Counted from the first letter of the stretch, positions 31,104-42,273 are shown. The stretch is 64,000 nt of DNA from Tetracentron sinense (GCA_015143295.1 CM026562.1:15962041-16026040), one strand, 5' to 3'. The notes: generated from the letters alone by a model not told the origin. A program made the numbers and translations.

Positions 31104-32905
31104 TTGAATGCAGTAGTTCCTTGGCCAGTGTTCTTTGTTCCAGGGGACGGTCGTTTCGTCTTCTTCTCCGGCCTTTGGCCGGAGGTCCTTGGTCCCTTCT
31201 TCGCAGGGGTTTTCCGTTTTGTGGGTTTTCTCTTGAGTTTTGCTTCTCAGTCCCTGTTTCCCTCTTCCTCTCTGGATTTTCGGTTCTATTCTCTTAGAGC
31301 CGGTCTATTCGGGCATTCGTCTTCCTGGCTGTTGTGGTGGGCCTGCCTCTTTTTCCCTGGTTCTGCCAACGGTTGCTCTCTGGGCAGGGTTTGTTCTCCC
31401 CCAGTCCTCCTTTTGGTTTCGGCTGGGCTTTTTGTTGTTCATGGTCCTCTTCCCGCATTGGGGTTTTCTTCGGCTAGTGCTGTGCCTTCTGGGTCCCGGG
31501 GTGGCAAGAGGCCTGGCGGTTTGGCAGGGATTGATAGAGACCTTGGACTCCCTTCCATGCTTGAGGTTAGTTTTGCAAAGGTCTCCTCTGCATGTACTGC
31601 CATGGCACATGACGTGTTGGCTATGGATGAGCTTGGGCTTGGTGCACCAGGCTCAAAAGTCTCTAGCATTAATTTGGTTACTTCCGATTTGGGACCTGAG
31701 TACAATGATTTTTCTAAACATACTGAAAAGGTGTCAGACACCTTACCTCATGCAGGGTACATTGGTGAGGGGCAGAGTTCCGAACCTCCACATTTTCGAC
31801 CCTTGATTTCAAACGAGGACATGGGTGAGAGATTGGCTACTGGCCACAAAGGATCAACTTGGAGTTCTCTTTTTGGAACGGTCCAAAAACCTTCTCCAGA
31901 AGCCTCGCTCAAATTTGTTCCTCCAAAGTTTCTGGGTGGAAAGCTTGTTATTCGAAGGTCTGAAGAGGATATTGAGCATGATGTGGCCGAATGGCAAAAC
32001 ACCTTGGTTGGTTACTTCCTAGGGCCGAAACCATCTTACTTTGTCACCAAGAATTCTGTTAATAGAATGTGGAGTCTCAAAGGGGAGGTCGAGGTTGTTG
32101 CCCTAGACTCTGGATTCTTCTTATTTAAACTTAGCTGTGCGGAAGACAAAGCTAAGATCCTCGAGGGCGGACCGTGGAGAATTCGTCAAGCTATGTTGAT
32201 ACTTCGTGAGTGGAATAGAACCATGAAATTGGACAAGTTGGAGTTTACAAATATTCCTATCTGGGTTAAGATATTCAACCTCCCACTCTTTATGTGGAAA
32301 CCTAGCTACCTCAGCACAATTGGAAGTCAGATCGGCAAACCCCGCCTTATAGACGAGCCAACATTAACTCGTTCAAGATTGAACTATACGCCTATCTCAA
32401 TTGAGGTAAATGCGGATTTGGATCTGCCGAAGGAACTTACGTTCACATTGAATGGTCAGCAAGAATGTACCATTCAGTTTGGCTATACTCACCATTGAGA
32501 TGTTCGAAGTGCCGTGTGTTTGGCTATACAATTGATAGTTGCGAACCGGCTCAGTCAAAACACCGGAGAGAACCAGAAAATCATAGAACTCGGGGTATTC
32601 TAACTCAAGAGCGTCGTGGCCGTAGTAGAAGTAGGCGAACCGAACACAAGTCAAAATATGCAGCAGCAAACCACATAAATGGTACCCTTTGGCACTCACC
32701 TACTGAAGTGGGTGAACCTAGTAGCAGAATCTCAAGCATTAGCCGCGACCAGTCATTGATGTCCATCCTTGAAGAGACCCTGAACTCTCGTACTGAACCA
32801 GACCAAGATTGGGAAGTGGTGAGAGCCAAGAGAGATAACCTCCACTACTTAACCTCAATACAACCAAATGGGATTGGGTCCAAGATCAATAGCCCAAACC
32901 GATGA
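31104..32905 (+). pseudogene. LINE ORF1 protein (DUF4283 + zinc knuckle), frameshifted
   Basis: A 464-codon frame begins near the element start; its first ~150 codons are low-complexity and may be 5' UTR. From about residue 265 it shows the DUF4283 domain (KFVPPKFLGGKLVIRR, LVGYFLGPKPSY, LEGGPWRIRQAMLILREW, IPIWVKIFNLPLFMW), followed by the linker usual in plant L1 ORF1. The frame stops at 32498. The zinc knuckle continues in another frame (CSKCRVFGYTIDSC), where the His is Tyr. After it comes a basic stretch (RRGRSRSRR). ORF1 proteins bind the LINE RNA; this one is inactive. Confidence 0.85.
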
Positions 32906-33184
32906 TGAGGTCCCAGAATTGAGGGAACCTATCACCAGAAACCATGAGCAGCACTTGGAGTCGTCGTTGCCACCTACAGGAGATTTAGCTCTTGAATCTG
33001 TTTAGCCTTCAGAGCCTCCTAAGTTTGCAGCAACCCTTGCTAAGGCCATGGAGAGTCGGCAGAAACAGGGGAATCCTCTCCTATCGTTCTTGAAAACTCA
33101 GAGTCCTGAGAAGGAGCTCCATTGACATCGTAGTGACAAAGGTGGGGGCCCTCAAACTGGGAACCACTAGGTGGAGTTTGGCTG

Positions 33185-33920
33185 GTGTCGTTCTTTTTCT
33201 TAATGTTTGTTGGATTTTGGAATGTCCGTAGGCTCAATTGTGGAGCTCGTCAACGAGATGTTCGTGACTTTGTGAGAGTAAATAAGCTTAGTTGTGTGGG
33301 GTTAGTTGAAACAAAAGTTCGGAATCTCAATACAGATAGGACCTTGAAGCTTATAGTTGGTCATTGGAGTATGCTTGATAACTCTACCTACATGTTAATT
33401 GGGAGAATTTGGTTCTGTTGGGACCCCCTAAAGCTTGCTGTTAACCTGCTGGAAGCAAATGATCAAGCTATTCATTGTTTAGTTCATGCAAAGGAGTGGG
33501 CTTCACCCATTGTAATATCCACCATCTATGGATCTAACGTAGCAAACCAAAGGGAGTGCCTGTGGAGGAATATTACTACTTGTGCTCAGCTGCACACTTT
33601 GCCGTGGCTGGTTCTTGGGGACTTTAACTCAGTTTTATCTCCGTCTGATAAACGAGGTGGGAAGCCTATCAGCCACAATGCCCTGCGTAGTTTCGGTGAT
33701 TGCCTATTTGATGCTAGTCTTTCAAACCTGAGATGGAAAGGCCCTATGTATACCTGGTCGAATGGTATGGTGGGGCCAAGACGCATTGAAAGTAAACTGG
33801 ATAGATGCTTAACGAACCTTGAGTTGGTGCAAGCTTTTCCTAGCTTGATCTGGATCTTCTAGTACATCAGACCATCGTCAAATTGTTGTGGGCCTAAACA
33901 TAAAAAGCAAAGGTAAGCCT
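33185..33920 (+). pseudogene. LINE ORF2 endonuclease domain
   Basis: AP-endonuclease (EEP) domain: FWNVRRLN (usual WNVRGLN), VGLVETKV with the catalytic Glu, STIYGSN, WLVLGDFNSVL with the GDFN motif, and GPMYTWSN. The frame ends at 33862. The terminal SDH motif is read in another frame just before VGLNIKSK (33888). It nicks the target DNA to prime reverse transcription. Confidence 0.87.
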
Positions 33921-34530
33921 CGGCATTTTAAATTCTACAATTATTGGACCTCAGCTCCTAATTTCTTGGATGTAGTTAGAAATGCTTGGTCTCTGCAAAT
34001 CAGGGGTTCGCATATGATTCAGCTCATGGGAAAACTCAAAAACACTAAGAGAGCACTCAAATCTTGGAGTGATCAACGGTTTGGCAATGTGTCCTCTTGG
34101 GTGAATCAAGTGCGTGATGAGCTTATGGGCAGCCTCACTAGGCTTGATCTGGATCCACATAATTGTGTGATTCAACAGGAAGTAGCTTCTAATAAACTAG
34201 CTTTCTCAGCTATTGACCATAGAGGAAGCCACTTTCCGACAACGTTCACGTGTACAATGGCTTCAGCTTGGTGACAATAACAATGCATTTTTCCGCAGTG
34301 CAATCAATGCACGAAATCACCACAACAGCATTACTTCCATGAAAGATGAAAATGGGAATCAGATTTCAGATCAACGGGATATTTCGAAGCAAGCCGTCGA
34401 ATTCTTCACCTCTCTTTTAGCTTGCCCCAGGAATCAGAATAATAGCTCTTGTACACTCCCTCCCACTTGTGAGCTGGATGAGAATGACCGTGGGCTTGAG
34501 AGAGGATTTCTCAGCAGAGGATGTTAAAGA
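33921..34530 (+). pseudogene. LINE ORF2 linker between endonuclease and RT
   Basis: Contains the conserved pre-RT region FRQRSRVQWLQLGDNNNAFF and ..FFTSLL, split over two frames (33888-34274 and 34213-34527). Typical of plant L1 ORF2. Confidence 0.75.
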
Positions 34531-35600
34531 GGCAGTGTTCAGCTCAAATGGAGACAAGGCGCCAGGGCCGGATGGTTTCAATGCAAAATTTTTCGAGGTT
34601 TGTTGGGACATCATCTCTGCAGATTTAACAAAAGCCATACTTAGTTTCTTCTCAAGCTCCAAATTACTTGGTGAAGTCAATGCTACCCTTATTTCCTTGA
34701 TTACTAAGACAGAGAGGCCTGATACCTTTGCTGATTTTTCACCTATATCTGTCTGCAACGTTATCTATCGCTTTATCTCCAAAATGTTGGTCACAAGGAT
34801 CAAGCTGATTATGGGCAACCTTGTTAGTGACAACCAATCTACTTTTGTGAAAGGGAGGCGTATTTTTGATAATATCTTACTTTGTCAAGAGCTGCTCCAT
34901 AACTATCACTCTCCAGGGGGTACTCTGAGAATGGCCATTCAAGTCGACATCAAGAAGGCATATGACTCAGTCTCTTGGCAATTTTTAGAGATGATAATGA
35001 TCAAATATGGCTTGCCAAAAAGATTTATTGACTGGATTATGGTGTGTATTTCTGGGGCGAGATATTCTCTTATGATAAACGGAGATAGAGTGGGCTACTT
35101 CAAAGGTACTCGTGGGCTGAGGAAAGGAGACCCCATCTCTCCCTACCTATTCATGTTAGTGATGTAGGTTCTCTCCTCTATGCTTGACAAGGAAGCCCAG
35201 GAGGGTAACCTGACCCCTCACCCCTGATGCTCCAACCCCTCACCCCTGATTTTCTCTTCGGCAAATCTCCAGTCTATCACTACTATTGATACCACCTTGA
35301 AAGAGTTCACCAAGTCTGGGCTAGAGATAAACCTTGATAAGTCCCTGATTTTCTTTGGAAGTGTTAATAGGAGAAATTGCACCCGGTTCCAAAATCGGAT
35401 TGGTCTCCGGAGAGGTACTCTTCCTATAAATTACCTAGGGCTTCCTTTGACTACTACCAGGCTTACAAAGGCTGATTGCAGCGTGCTTGTTGATAAAATT
35501 GTGAATCGCATTGCCTCTTGGAAAAATCGATGGCTGTCTTATGGTGGTCGGGTTGAGCTGATTAAAACTATGCTTCATAGTTTCTAGCTATATTGGTGTA
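34531..35600 (+). pseudogene. LINE ORF2 reverse transcriptase, catalytic box lost
   Basis: Conserved blocks follow in order: DKAPGPDGFNAKFF, SPISVCNVIYRFISKML, SDNQSTFVKGRRIFDN, MAIQVDIKKAYDSVSW (first Asp) and GLRKGDPISPYLFMLVM. A stop follows at 35165. The (F/Y)ADD box that should come next is missing. In its place lies a 16-bp direct repeat (35213-35228 and 35235-35250), after which LIFSSANLQS and SGLEINLDKS resume, then GLPLTTTRLTKADC. The enzyme is dead. Confidence 0.88.
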
Positions 35601-36448
35601 GTGTGTTCTTACTGCCAAAAGGGATTACCAATACTATTGAACGACTACTTGCTCGTTTCCTTTGGTCTGGGCTTGATCTCCACCGTGGCCTTCATAAGGT
35701 TGCTTGGAATAATGTCTGTAAAACACATGATGAGGGAGGCCTTGGGCTTCGATGTGTGGTTGACTGGAACTATAGTGCCTTACTCAAGCGTGTGTGGGAG
35801 ATTGCTTCAAAGGATGCGTCCTTGTGGGTCCGATGGTTTCGAAGCAGATACCTAAAGGATAACTCAATTTGGACAATGAAAATTCTTGCCACGCCGTCTT
35901 GGAGCATACGAAGCATTATCAAAGCCAGAATCTATGCTAATGGAACCATTCGCCACTTAATTGGGAATTGGTAAGACAACCTTGCTCTGGCTAGACCATT
36001 GGCACCCTAGAGGAGTCCTTTTGCATGAATGTCGTAGGAATGCTTCTCTTATTCATGGAGTTGACACTCAAGCTGTAGTTGAAACAATTCGTCAAGGGCA
36101 AGGATGGCATCTTGATTTCCCTAGCCTTCCTGAGCTGATTGAAGTATGGGAGGAAATCAAGCTCATTAAAGTGCTGGATGACTCAGAGGATATTATTGTG
36201 GGCAAGGATGGCATCTTGACATCCGCTTGGATCCATCTTCGAACTCCTAGTCCTAAGGTCAGATGGGCAGCGCTATTATGGTTTCCTCAAAAGATCCCTA
36301 AGCATGCGCTGATTGCATGGATGGCCCATAGGCATGCGCTATCTACTAAAGACAAGATGCTGCGATTAGGTATTGTGGCAAATAACCGTTGTGCTCTTTG
36401 TAGAAGTAATCCCGAGAGTCATGATCACCTATTCGCCCAGTGCTCTTT
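35601..36448 (+). pseudogene. LINE ORF2 C-terminal region with zf-RVT
   Basis: Thumb-side segment (YWCSVFLLPKGIT, RFLWSG, WNNVCKTHDEGGLGLR), then after a frame change WLDHWHPRG and the zf-RVT zinc-binding region (KVRWAALLWFPQKIPKHALIAW, CALCRSNPESHDHLFAQCSF). It breaks off into filler at 36449. Confidence 0.85.
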
Positions 36449-36485
36449 CCCGAGAGTCATGCTCTTTGTAGAAGCTCATTAAAGT
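36449..36485. other. Templated filler at the LINE / element E breakpoint
   Basis: Three overlapping exact copies of nearby LINE sequence: 36449-36461 copies 36411-36423 (13 bp), 36460-36474 copies 36392-36406 (15 bp), and 36472-36485 copies 36159-36172 (14 bp). Each join falls in a shared 2-3-bp word. Element E RT sequence starts directly after. Confidence 0.9.
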
Positions 36486-37784
36486 AAGTGAGCGGCGCTG
36501 CAAGGCTAGAGAAACCCTCTACGAATCTCCTATAGTAGCCTGCCAACCCAAGAAAGCTGCGTATCTCCGTGACACTCTTGGGCCTCGCCCAACTCATAAC
36601 TGCCTCTATCTTCTTTGGATCCACCGAAAAGCCTTCTGCAGAAACAACGTGGCCTAGGAATGCCACCTCTTCCAACCAAAACTCACACTTGCTAAGTTTG
36701 GCGTATAGCTTGTGCTCTCTTAGCATTTCCAAAGCAAGGCGTAGGTCGCGTGTGTGATCTTCCCGTGTCTGGGAATAGACCAAAATGTCATCAACAAATA
36801 CAATCACGCACCTATCAAGATATGGCCGGAACACCCGGTTCATCAAATCCATAAAGGCTGCCGGCGCGTTCGTGAGTCCAAAAGGCATCACCAAGAACTC
36901 GTAGTGCCCATATCGAGTCCTGAAATCAGTTTTGGGAACATCTTCCACCTTAATTTTCAACTGGTGATAACCCGATCGAAGATCTATCTTCGAGAAAAAT
37001 CTCACTCCCTTCAACTGATCGAACAAGTCATCAATCCTAGGCAAGGGATACCTATTCTTTATAGTGACTTTGTTGAATTGCCGATAATCGACGCACATCC
37101 GCATCGAGCCATCCTTCTTCTTAACAAACAACACCGGGGCACCCCACGGTGAGACACTTGGTCGAATGAAGCCAAGGCCTTGCAATTCCTCCAACTGAGT
37201 CTTCAACTCCTTGAGTTCAATAGGGGCCATTCTATATGGAGCTCTGAAAACAGCAGCCGTGCCTGGTGCAAGCTCGATCACAAACTCAATCTCCCTATCT
37301 GGAGGCAATCCCGGCAACTCTTCTGGAAATACATCCAGGAATTCACTCACAACCGGAATAGTCGATGAGTCCTTTGCTTCAGGGTTATAGCTCAACGCCG
37401 CAAAGCGGGCAATGTCTCTACTTCTCAACCCTCGAAAATGAAATGGTTTTCCTTCTACCGGCTTGAAGAGTACCATCTTCTCAAAGCATGCTACATGCCC
37501 ATGATGTGCTACTAACCAATCCATTCCCAATATAACATCAAAGTCTTGGAATCCAAGGATGATGAGATCAACCGCCAACTCGTGGCTTCCAACATGGACC
37601 ACAGTAATTCTATACACTTTATTTGCCAATACAGTTTTGCCGAGAGGAGTCGAAATGGCTAACTCCGGTTCTAGCTGACTTGGCTCCACAGAAAAGCCTT
37701 CTGAAAAACTCGGCGAGACAAACGAATGAGTAGACCCGGTATCAATCAACACTCGAGCCAAACACTCATTGACTAGTAGGGTCC
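36486..37784 (-). pseudogene. pol: Protease - reverse transcriptase of element E (3' part deleted)
   Basis: Open from the splice site to the breakpoint: [51 protein letters not shown], and the thumb to SSLAAPLTY. Close to A and B. There is no internal stop, so this part could still be translated. RNase H, integrase, PPT and the 3' LTR are deleted at the filler junction. Confidence 0.92.
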
Positions 37785-37927
37785 CTGAAATTTTTGCTAA
37801 TCACGTCAATTCAAGCATCAACAGTGTATACACATAGGTATATATAAATATAGCATACCAAGTACGTACACATGGAATAAAACATAACATAACAATCACG
37901 AATAAAGAAATAACTCCAAACGCGTAC
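37785..37927 (-). other. Intron between gag and pol in element E (143 bp)
   Basis: On the minus strand GTACGCG begins after the exon end CAAG. An AT-rich, T-rich stretch ends AAAATTTCAG, followed by GGACCC. Unspliced RNA stops ten codons into the intron, while GT-AG removal keeps gag and pol in one frame. Same position as in C. Confidence 0.82.
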
Positions 37928-39176
37928 CTTGCACCACATCGTCAGATGCAAGTGCATCACCCTCTGTCAAGGCAAAAACTCGCCCTTGGTTTGCCTGGCG
38001 AGACTGAGGTGTAGACCGGGTAGTCTGAGATGACGCCTGGTATGATCCTGCTGGGTGTGCTGGGGGCCTACTACCCTGAGACTGGCCTGGTAAATGCCGG
38101 CTAGGGCAATCCCTGATCATGTGGCCCTGGCGACCGCAATGATAACATCCACCAGATGCTCTTCGGCAATCTCCTGCCGGATGCCTTTTACCGCATGAAG
38201 TGCAGACCTCATATGTGTAGGCCGGAGGGACCGAAGGTGGCGTATACCTCGCTGCCTGAGGGGTAACTGGCCGTGGGACCGGAAGAGCCTGAGGTCGAGG
38301 TGCCTGTGGCACGTACTGCCGGGGTGCTGGAAGAGCATAAGTCGGCCTCATCTGTGGTGCTGGCCATGTATACTGATAAGGACCAGTTCAGGCCCGCCTC
38401 TCTAAAGGTACCGAACCACTAGATTGGCCTCTCGCCAATTCTCTCTTCTTGGACACGGTCTCTAAATTGGTCTCAACCAACAAGGCTTTATCCACTACTT
38501 CGGCGTAAGTGGCGTGCCTGAAGACCGACACTTTCTCCATGATGACATCCTTGAGCCCTTGCTCAAACCTCCTCGCCTTCATTGCCTCGGTGGCAATCAT
38601 ATGTGTCGCGAAGCGTGATAGCTCCGAGAACTTGGCCTCATAAGCGGCCACCGACATCGAACCTTGCTCAAGGTTGATGAATTCTCTCTCTTTCTTTTCC
38701 CGAGCTCCAACTGGGAAATACTTCTTATAGACCGTGTCCTTAAACTCCTCCCAAGTCCACGGTTGACTTTGCATGGTCAAGTCCCATGTCCTCAATGCGG
38801 ACAACCACCAATGGTGGGCTTCGCCCTCTAGCATAAAAACTGCCCATGCCACTTTCTCTTCCTCTGTAGGAGAGAGCACCGCAAATATCTTCTCAACCTG
38901 GAGGATCCAAGCCTCCGCAGTAAGAGGGTCCACACTCCCGTGGAAGGATGGAGGCCTCAATCTCCGGAATGCCTCAACTCCAGCTGTACGATGTACTGGA
39001 GCTGCAGGCGGTGGAGTAGGTGCCACTGGTGCCGGTATAGTTTGTCGAGCCGCCAGGATGGCGAGTGTGTCAGCAATAGAGCCTAAGACCTGAGAGAGGT
39101 CCGGCTGCTCATCCTCATCCCGTGAAGAAGAGGAAGCTCTGGTATGTGGCCCACGACCCCGTGTGTTCCGTCTCAT
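37928..39176 (-). pseudogene. gag: Gag of element E, one in-frame stop
   Basis: The N-terminus is MRRNTRGRGPHTR and is followed by an acidic stretch. The capsid-like Retrotrans_gag domain is at residues ~75-215 (FHGSVDPLTAEAWILQ, HHWWLSALRTW, KKYFPVGAREKKEREF, LEQGSMSVAAYEAKF). The proline-rich tail then carries the shortened knuckle CTSCGKRHPAGDC and the classical CYHCGRQGHMIRDC. One TGA (38388-38390) interrupts the same frame after SVPLERRA; otherwise the gag is complete. The start is the first ATG after the leader. Confidence 0.9.
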
Positions 39177-39537
39177 GACTAAAGTCCTGAGAATAATAAC
39201 ACTACATGAGTCTAACTTGAAACCACAGTTTATTTCAATGCCATTTCACAATAATTCAATTTGTATTAGTTGTATAATACTAATACACCTCACATCAAGT
39301 CATCAGAGTATTCATCACATTATACTTATACTTTAGTGTTCTAGCGTACCTAGGACCCGTACTTGGTTAAAGCAACCATTTTAGACTAAGACTAAAGTTT
39401 AGTCTTACACTTGGAACCAGATTCGCACCCGACTCACTTCCTTCCTAACTCGTTTCCTAACATATGCTCTTGTCAAGCCGTGGTATAAGATTCTAAGTGA
39501 CCCTAGAGACCTAAATCCTAGGCTCTGATACCACTTC
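39177..39537 (-). promoter_or_regulatory. Leader and perfect tRNA-iMet primer site of element E
   Basis: The primer site TGGTATCAGAGCC (39521-39533, minus strand) matches all 13 bases of the plant initiator tRNA-Met complement. It lies four bases after the LTR end CGCGACA. The leader to the gag ATG is about 345 bp with no other feature. Confidence 0.92.
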
Positions 39538-39841
39538 TGTCGCGACCCAAAACCCACGCTAGGAGTTAGAGTGAATCTTGACGACTTAATCATGACTTAC
39601 AGGACTTGCTTGACGAACCAACCTGCAAAACCCACAGAACATATACAATAGAGGGTAACAGCAGAAGCATAACTATAAACCACAGCGGAAGTCTAACAAA
39701 CCTCTAAGTATATACACATGGTCCAAGTTTAATACAAAAGAAAACAAAACAAAGAAAATGCGGACATGCCCGCCAAAATACATGGATATAATCACTCATG
39801 CTCACCCACAGCTAAATCCACTCAGAATCTAACACCACCTA

Positions 39842-39958
39842 CTAATAACCCTCTACGGGAGGTTCCTCCAAAGGCTCCTCGACGTACTCCTCCTCCACCC
39901 ATGGACCAGGAGCACAAACATCAAATGGAGCAGCAGCTCCCTCAGAACCTGCCGACAT
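39842..39958 (-). CDS. Small acidic LTR ORF (38 aa), copy in LTR E
   Basis: Same ATG and frame as in A, B and D. The last Gln codon has become TAG, so it ends one residue early. Translation unproven. Confidence 0.3.
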   Translation of the reverse strand: MSAGSEGAAAPFDVCAPGPWVEEEYVEEPLEEPPVEGY

Positions 39959-40267
39959 AAGAAGTACGGCTGAGCATGGAATACTCAGCGGGTACTAAAT
40001 ACTAACCAATAGTCATAGCATGAGATAGCAATGCACACATATATATATATATAAGATAGGAACAGTTCATATCATACAAGGAAGTAAAGCTGTTTGTAAT
40101 CATGCTTGCATTCAGAAAAGCCGATAAAACCCTTGAAGACCTTGTGCACTTGACTTGACTGGAAATACCATTTCCGTGCTTGAAAACTTGTCATGTTTGT
40201 CTTATCTTGTCATATCATGCGTGTCATGCCATGTCATGCTTGCTTGGAAAGTAAACTACTTGTGAGG

Positions 40268-40514
40268 GAAGGGAGACCCTTCTTCCTAAATGCCCATGCT
40301 TGTCATGTCATGCATCATGCTTGCTTGTTCGGAAAAGTAATCTACTTGTGAGGGAAGGGAGACCCTTCTTCCTAAATGCTCATGCTTGTCATGCCGTGTC
40401 ATGTCCTTTCACTTGTGAGATGTCCTTGTGAGATGTCCTTGTGAGATGTATTTGCGAGGGAAGGGAAACCCTTCTTATGATATGTATGTACTTGCGAGGG
40501 AAGGGAAACCCTTC
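40268..40514. repeat. Four GAAGGG(AGA/AAA)CCCTTC inverted repeats in the leader slot of LTR E
   Basis: Copies at 40268, 40354, 40460 and 40500. The 6-bp stems are invariant and the 3-nt loop is AGA in two copies and AAA in two. The conserved leader hairpin follows at 40557-40581. Confidence 0.8.
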
Positions 40515-41337
40515 TTATGATAATGCATGATTGACTTGTCCTTGTCAAGAGCGAGGTAAAACATATCGTAAGATATGCCCCACCTCTAAATCCCATTCTT
40601 GAAAAACGTCGGTAATCCATGTCATGCATGCGTGCTCGTGAGATCGTGTGCATACTTGCATTTGGAATTAAATATGACAATTTGGGTAATTTACAAAGCA
40701 TAGCATATCACGATTTGAACAAGTAATAATTCGCACATTTTGAGAAATGTAAGAAACACACTATCATATGCCCTAACAATTTCATGAGTACTTAAGCATG
40801 TATTCCCTTAATTTATCACTCATTTTATTCACCTTGGCATCTCATCAAACATAGTGTATTCATTATTTATTAACCCTACAACATGCTTTTCTAGGTGGGT
40901 TTTACTCACATCACATATGTATGTTTATTATGGGTACAATGCCCTCCCCGTTCATCCATCACATCAATACACACGGCATCCAATCGCCCACATTCATCTC
41001 CATTCATCATTCACCATTCGCAACCCATCTCATAATACATGTGTAAATGAAAGAAGACAAAGAGAAATAAAGTAAAAGAAGGAACTATAACTAGGAGGGT
41101 AGCAAGAAGTACCGACCCGAATAGGGAAGAAGACCTTTGCAAAAACGTGCGTGAGATGCTACCGAGCTTGGAGAACGTGGTCCTCCCGAGCTTGACCGAA
41201 GCTTGGGGTGATCTAGGGTATCAAACCCTTGATTTCTCCTTCAAGAACAAACCCTAGGTTAGGATCCCCTTCTCCTTTCTCTCTAACTCTCAAAAATACT
41301 CTAGGTGTGTGAATGAGAGCCCTAAAGGCTCGGGCAA

Positions 41338-41347
41338 CCTTTATAGG
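41338..41347 (-). promoter_or_regulatory. Probable TATA box of LTR E
   Basis: CCTATAAAGG on the minus strand immediately upstream of GCCCGAGCCTTTAGGGCTC. Confidence 0.65.
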
Positions 41348-41395
41348 TAGTGAAGAAACCCTAAAAATCCGATTAAAATTTCTGGATTCGCGATC

Positions 41396-41595
41396 TACGA
41401 TCGATCGTAACCTGTCTACGATCGATCGTAAGTTGTACTACGATCCATCGTAAATTATCCACGATCGATCGTATATCGACCCGAAACTTTTGTCAATTCC
41501 TGAGATTCTACGATCGATCGTAACCTCTACGATCGATCGTAACTCACCTACGATCGTTCGTAGGGTGTGTACGATCGGTTGTAACTTGCAGCGAA
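41396..41595. repeat. U3 palindrome array of LTR E (TACGATCGATCGTA type)
   Basis: About eight copies of TACGATCGATCGTA or one-base variants in the same slot as the ACCGATCGATCGGT arrays. Both outer half-sites have changed symmetrically, so the dyad is retained. Confidence 0.88.
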
Positions 41596-41810
41596 ATTCC
41601 ATATTTTTCCTCCTTGTTTCGGCCATAACTTTTGACTCGCTCGTCGGATTTCGACGATTCAACTTGCGTTGGGTTCGTACTTCGAAAAGGAACATTTCTG
41701 ACATTTCGGAATTTCCAATTTCTTCCTTATTTATTATTTGCACTACTACTTTAAAGGAAAAATGGCTACGAAAGTGTCATGCATAAATGTCAAAAGTTCG
41801 GGGCTCTACA

Positions 41811-42194
41811 ACAACTATGGTGGCTATTGCCGGGGGTCAAGCTGGGGGGTCAGTTATCTTTAGTGAACTATTTGCGATAAAGAGGGGCCTTGAGCTAGCG
41901 CTTGATTTGCATTTTCACCGAATTCTTGTTGCCTCCGACTCCATGTGGGCCATTAAATGTGTGTTGCAACAGTGTATATGCCCGTGGAAGTGTGCCTACA
42001 TCCTATCCGACATTAAGCGGTTACGGTCCGGGTTTCTCAATTTTGAGATCTGCCATACTCCTCGTGAAGGAAATATGGCAGCTGACTTCTTGTCTAAATA
42101 TTGTAACACAATAGGTGAACTTTCTTTTATTCCTTCAGTTTTTCCCCCTACCTTATTGCAAATCATGCATAAGGACTCGCAAGGGTCCGCCTAA
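41811..42194 (+). pseudogene. LINE RNase H domain (C-terminal part of ORF2)
   Basis: Continues the LINE after element E. SELFAIKRGLELAL holds the catalytic Glu, LVASDSMWAI the Asp, and HTPREGNMAADFLSK the last Asp. This is the RNase H (RVT_3) domain that some plant L1 elements carry. The first Asp and the stretch back to zf-RVT are missing at the E junction. It ends in a normal stop at 42192-42194, followed by the 3' UTR. Confidence 0.87.
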
Positions 42195-42273
42195 CCTCGT
42201 ATCTCTTGGTTTTGTTAATTCTATCTGGTCGGGGTCTGCCTAACCCCAGCTTTCATTTTTCCAAAAAAAAAAA
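42195..42273 (+). other. LINE 3' UTR and poly(A) tail
   Basis: A short 3' UTR contains a repeated word (GGGTCCGCCTAACC / GGGTCTGCCTAACCCC) and ends in A11 at 42263-42273, directly followed by satellite. Confidence 0.85.

Larger units (their letters stand above)
39538..41810 (-). mobile_element. 5' LTR of element E (2273 bp), inserted in the LINE
   Basis: TGTAGAGCCC starts at 41810 against LINE RNase H sequence (ACAAC flank), and CGCGACA ends at 39538. The U3 slot has TACGATCGATCGTA palindromes (41396-41595). TATA-like CCTATAAAGG lies at 41338-41347. The leader has the hairpin 40557-40581, four GAAGGG..CCCTTC repeats and the acidic ORF at 39842-39958. Confidence 0.93.
31076..42273 (+). mobile_element. 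L1-type LINE with RNase H domain, split by element E
   Basis: The order is ORF1 (DUF4283 and zinc knuckle), AP endonuclease, reverse transcriptase, zf-RVT, then RNase H after the E insertion, a 3' UTR and an A11 tail at 42263-42273. LINE sequence occupies 31076 to about 36448 and 41811-42273, roughly 5.8 kb. ORFs are broken by frameshifts and stops. It sits within one satellite monomer: GCGAACC on the left and ACAGAAAGT on the right, with about 16 bp of target missing and no target duplication. Confidence 0.9.

Noticed and set aside
31104..31550. Secreted or membrane protein from the hydrophobic N-terminal stretch of LINE ORF1
   Set aside because: The stretch is T-rich, low-complexity 5' sequence without a counterpart in ORF1 proteins. 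DUF4283 starts much later. It is probably untranslated leader.
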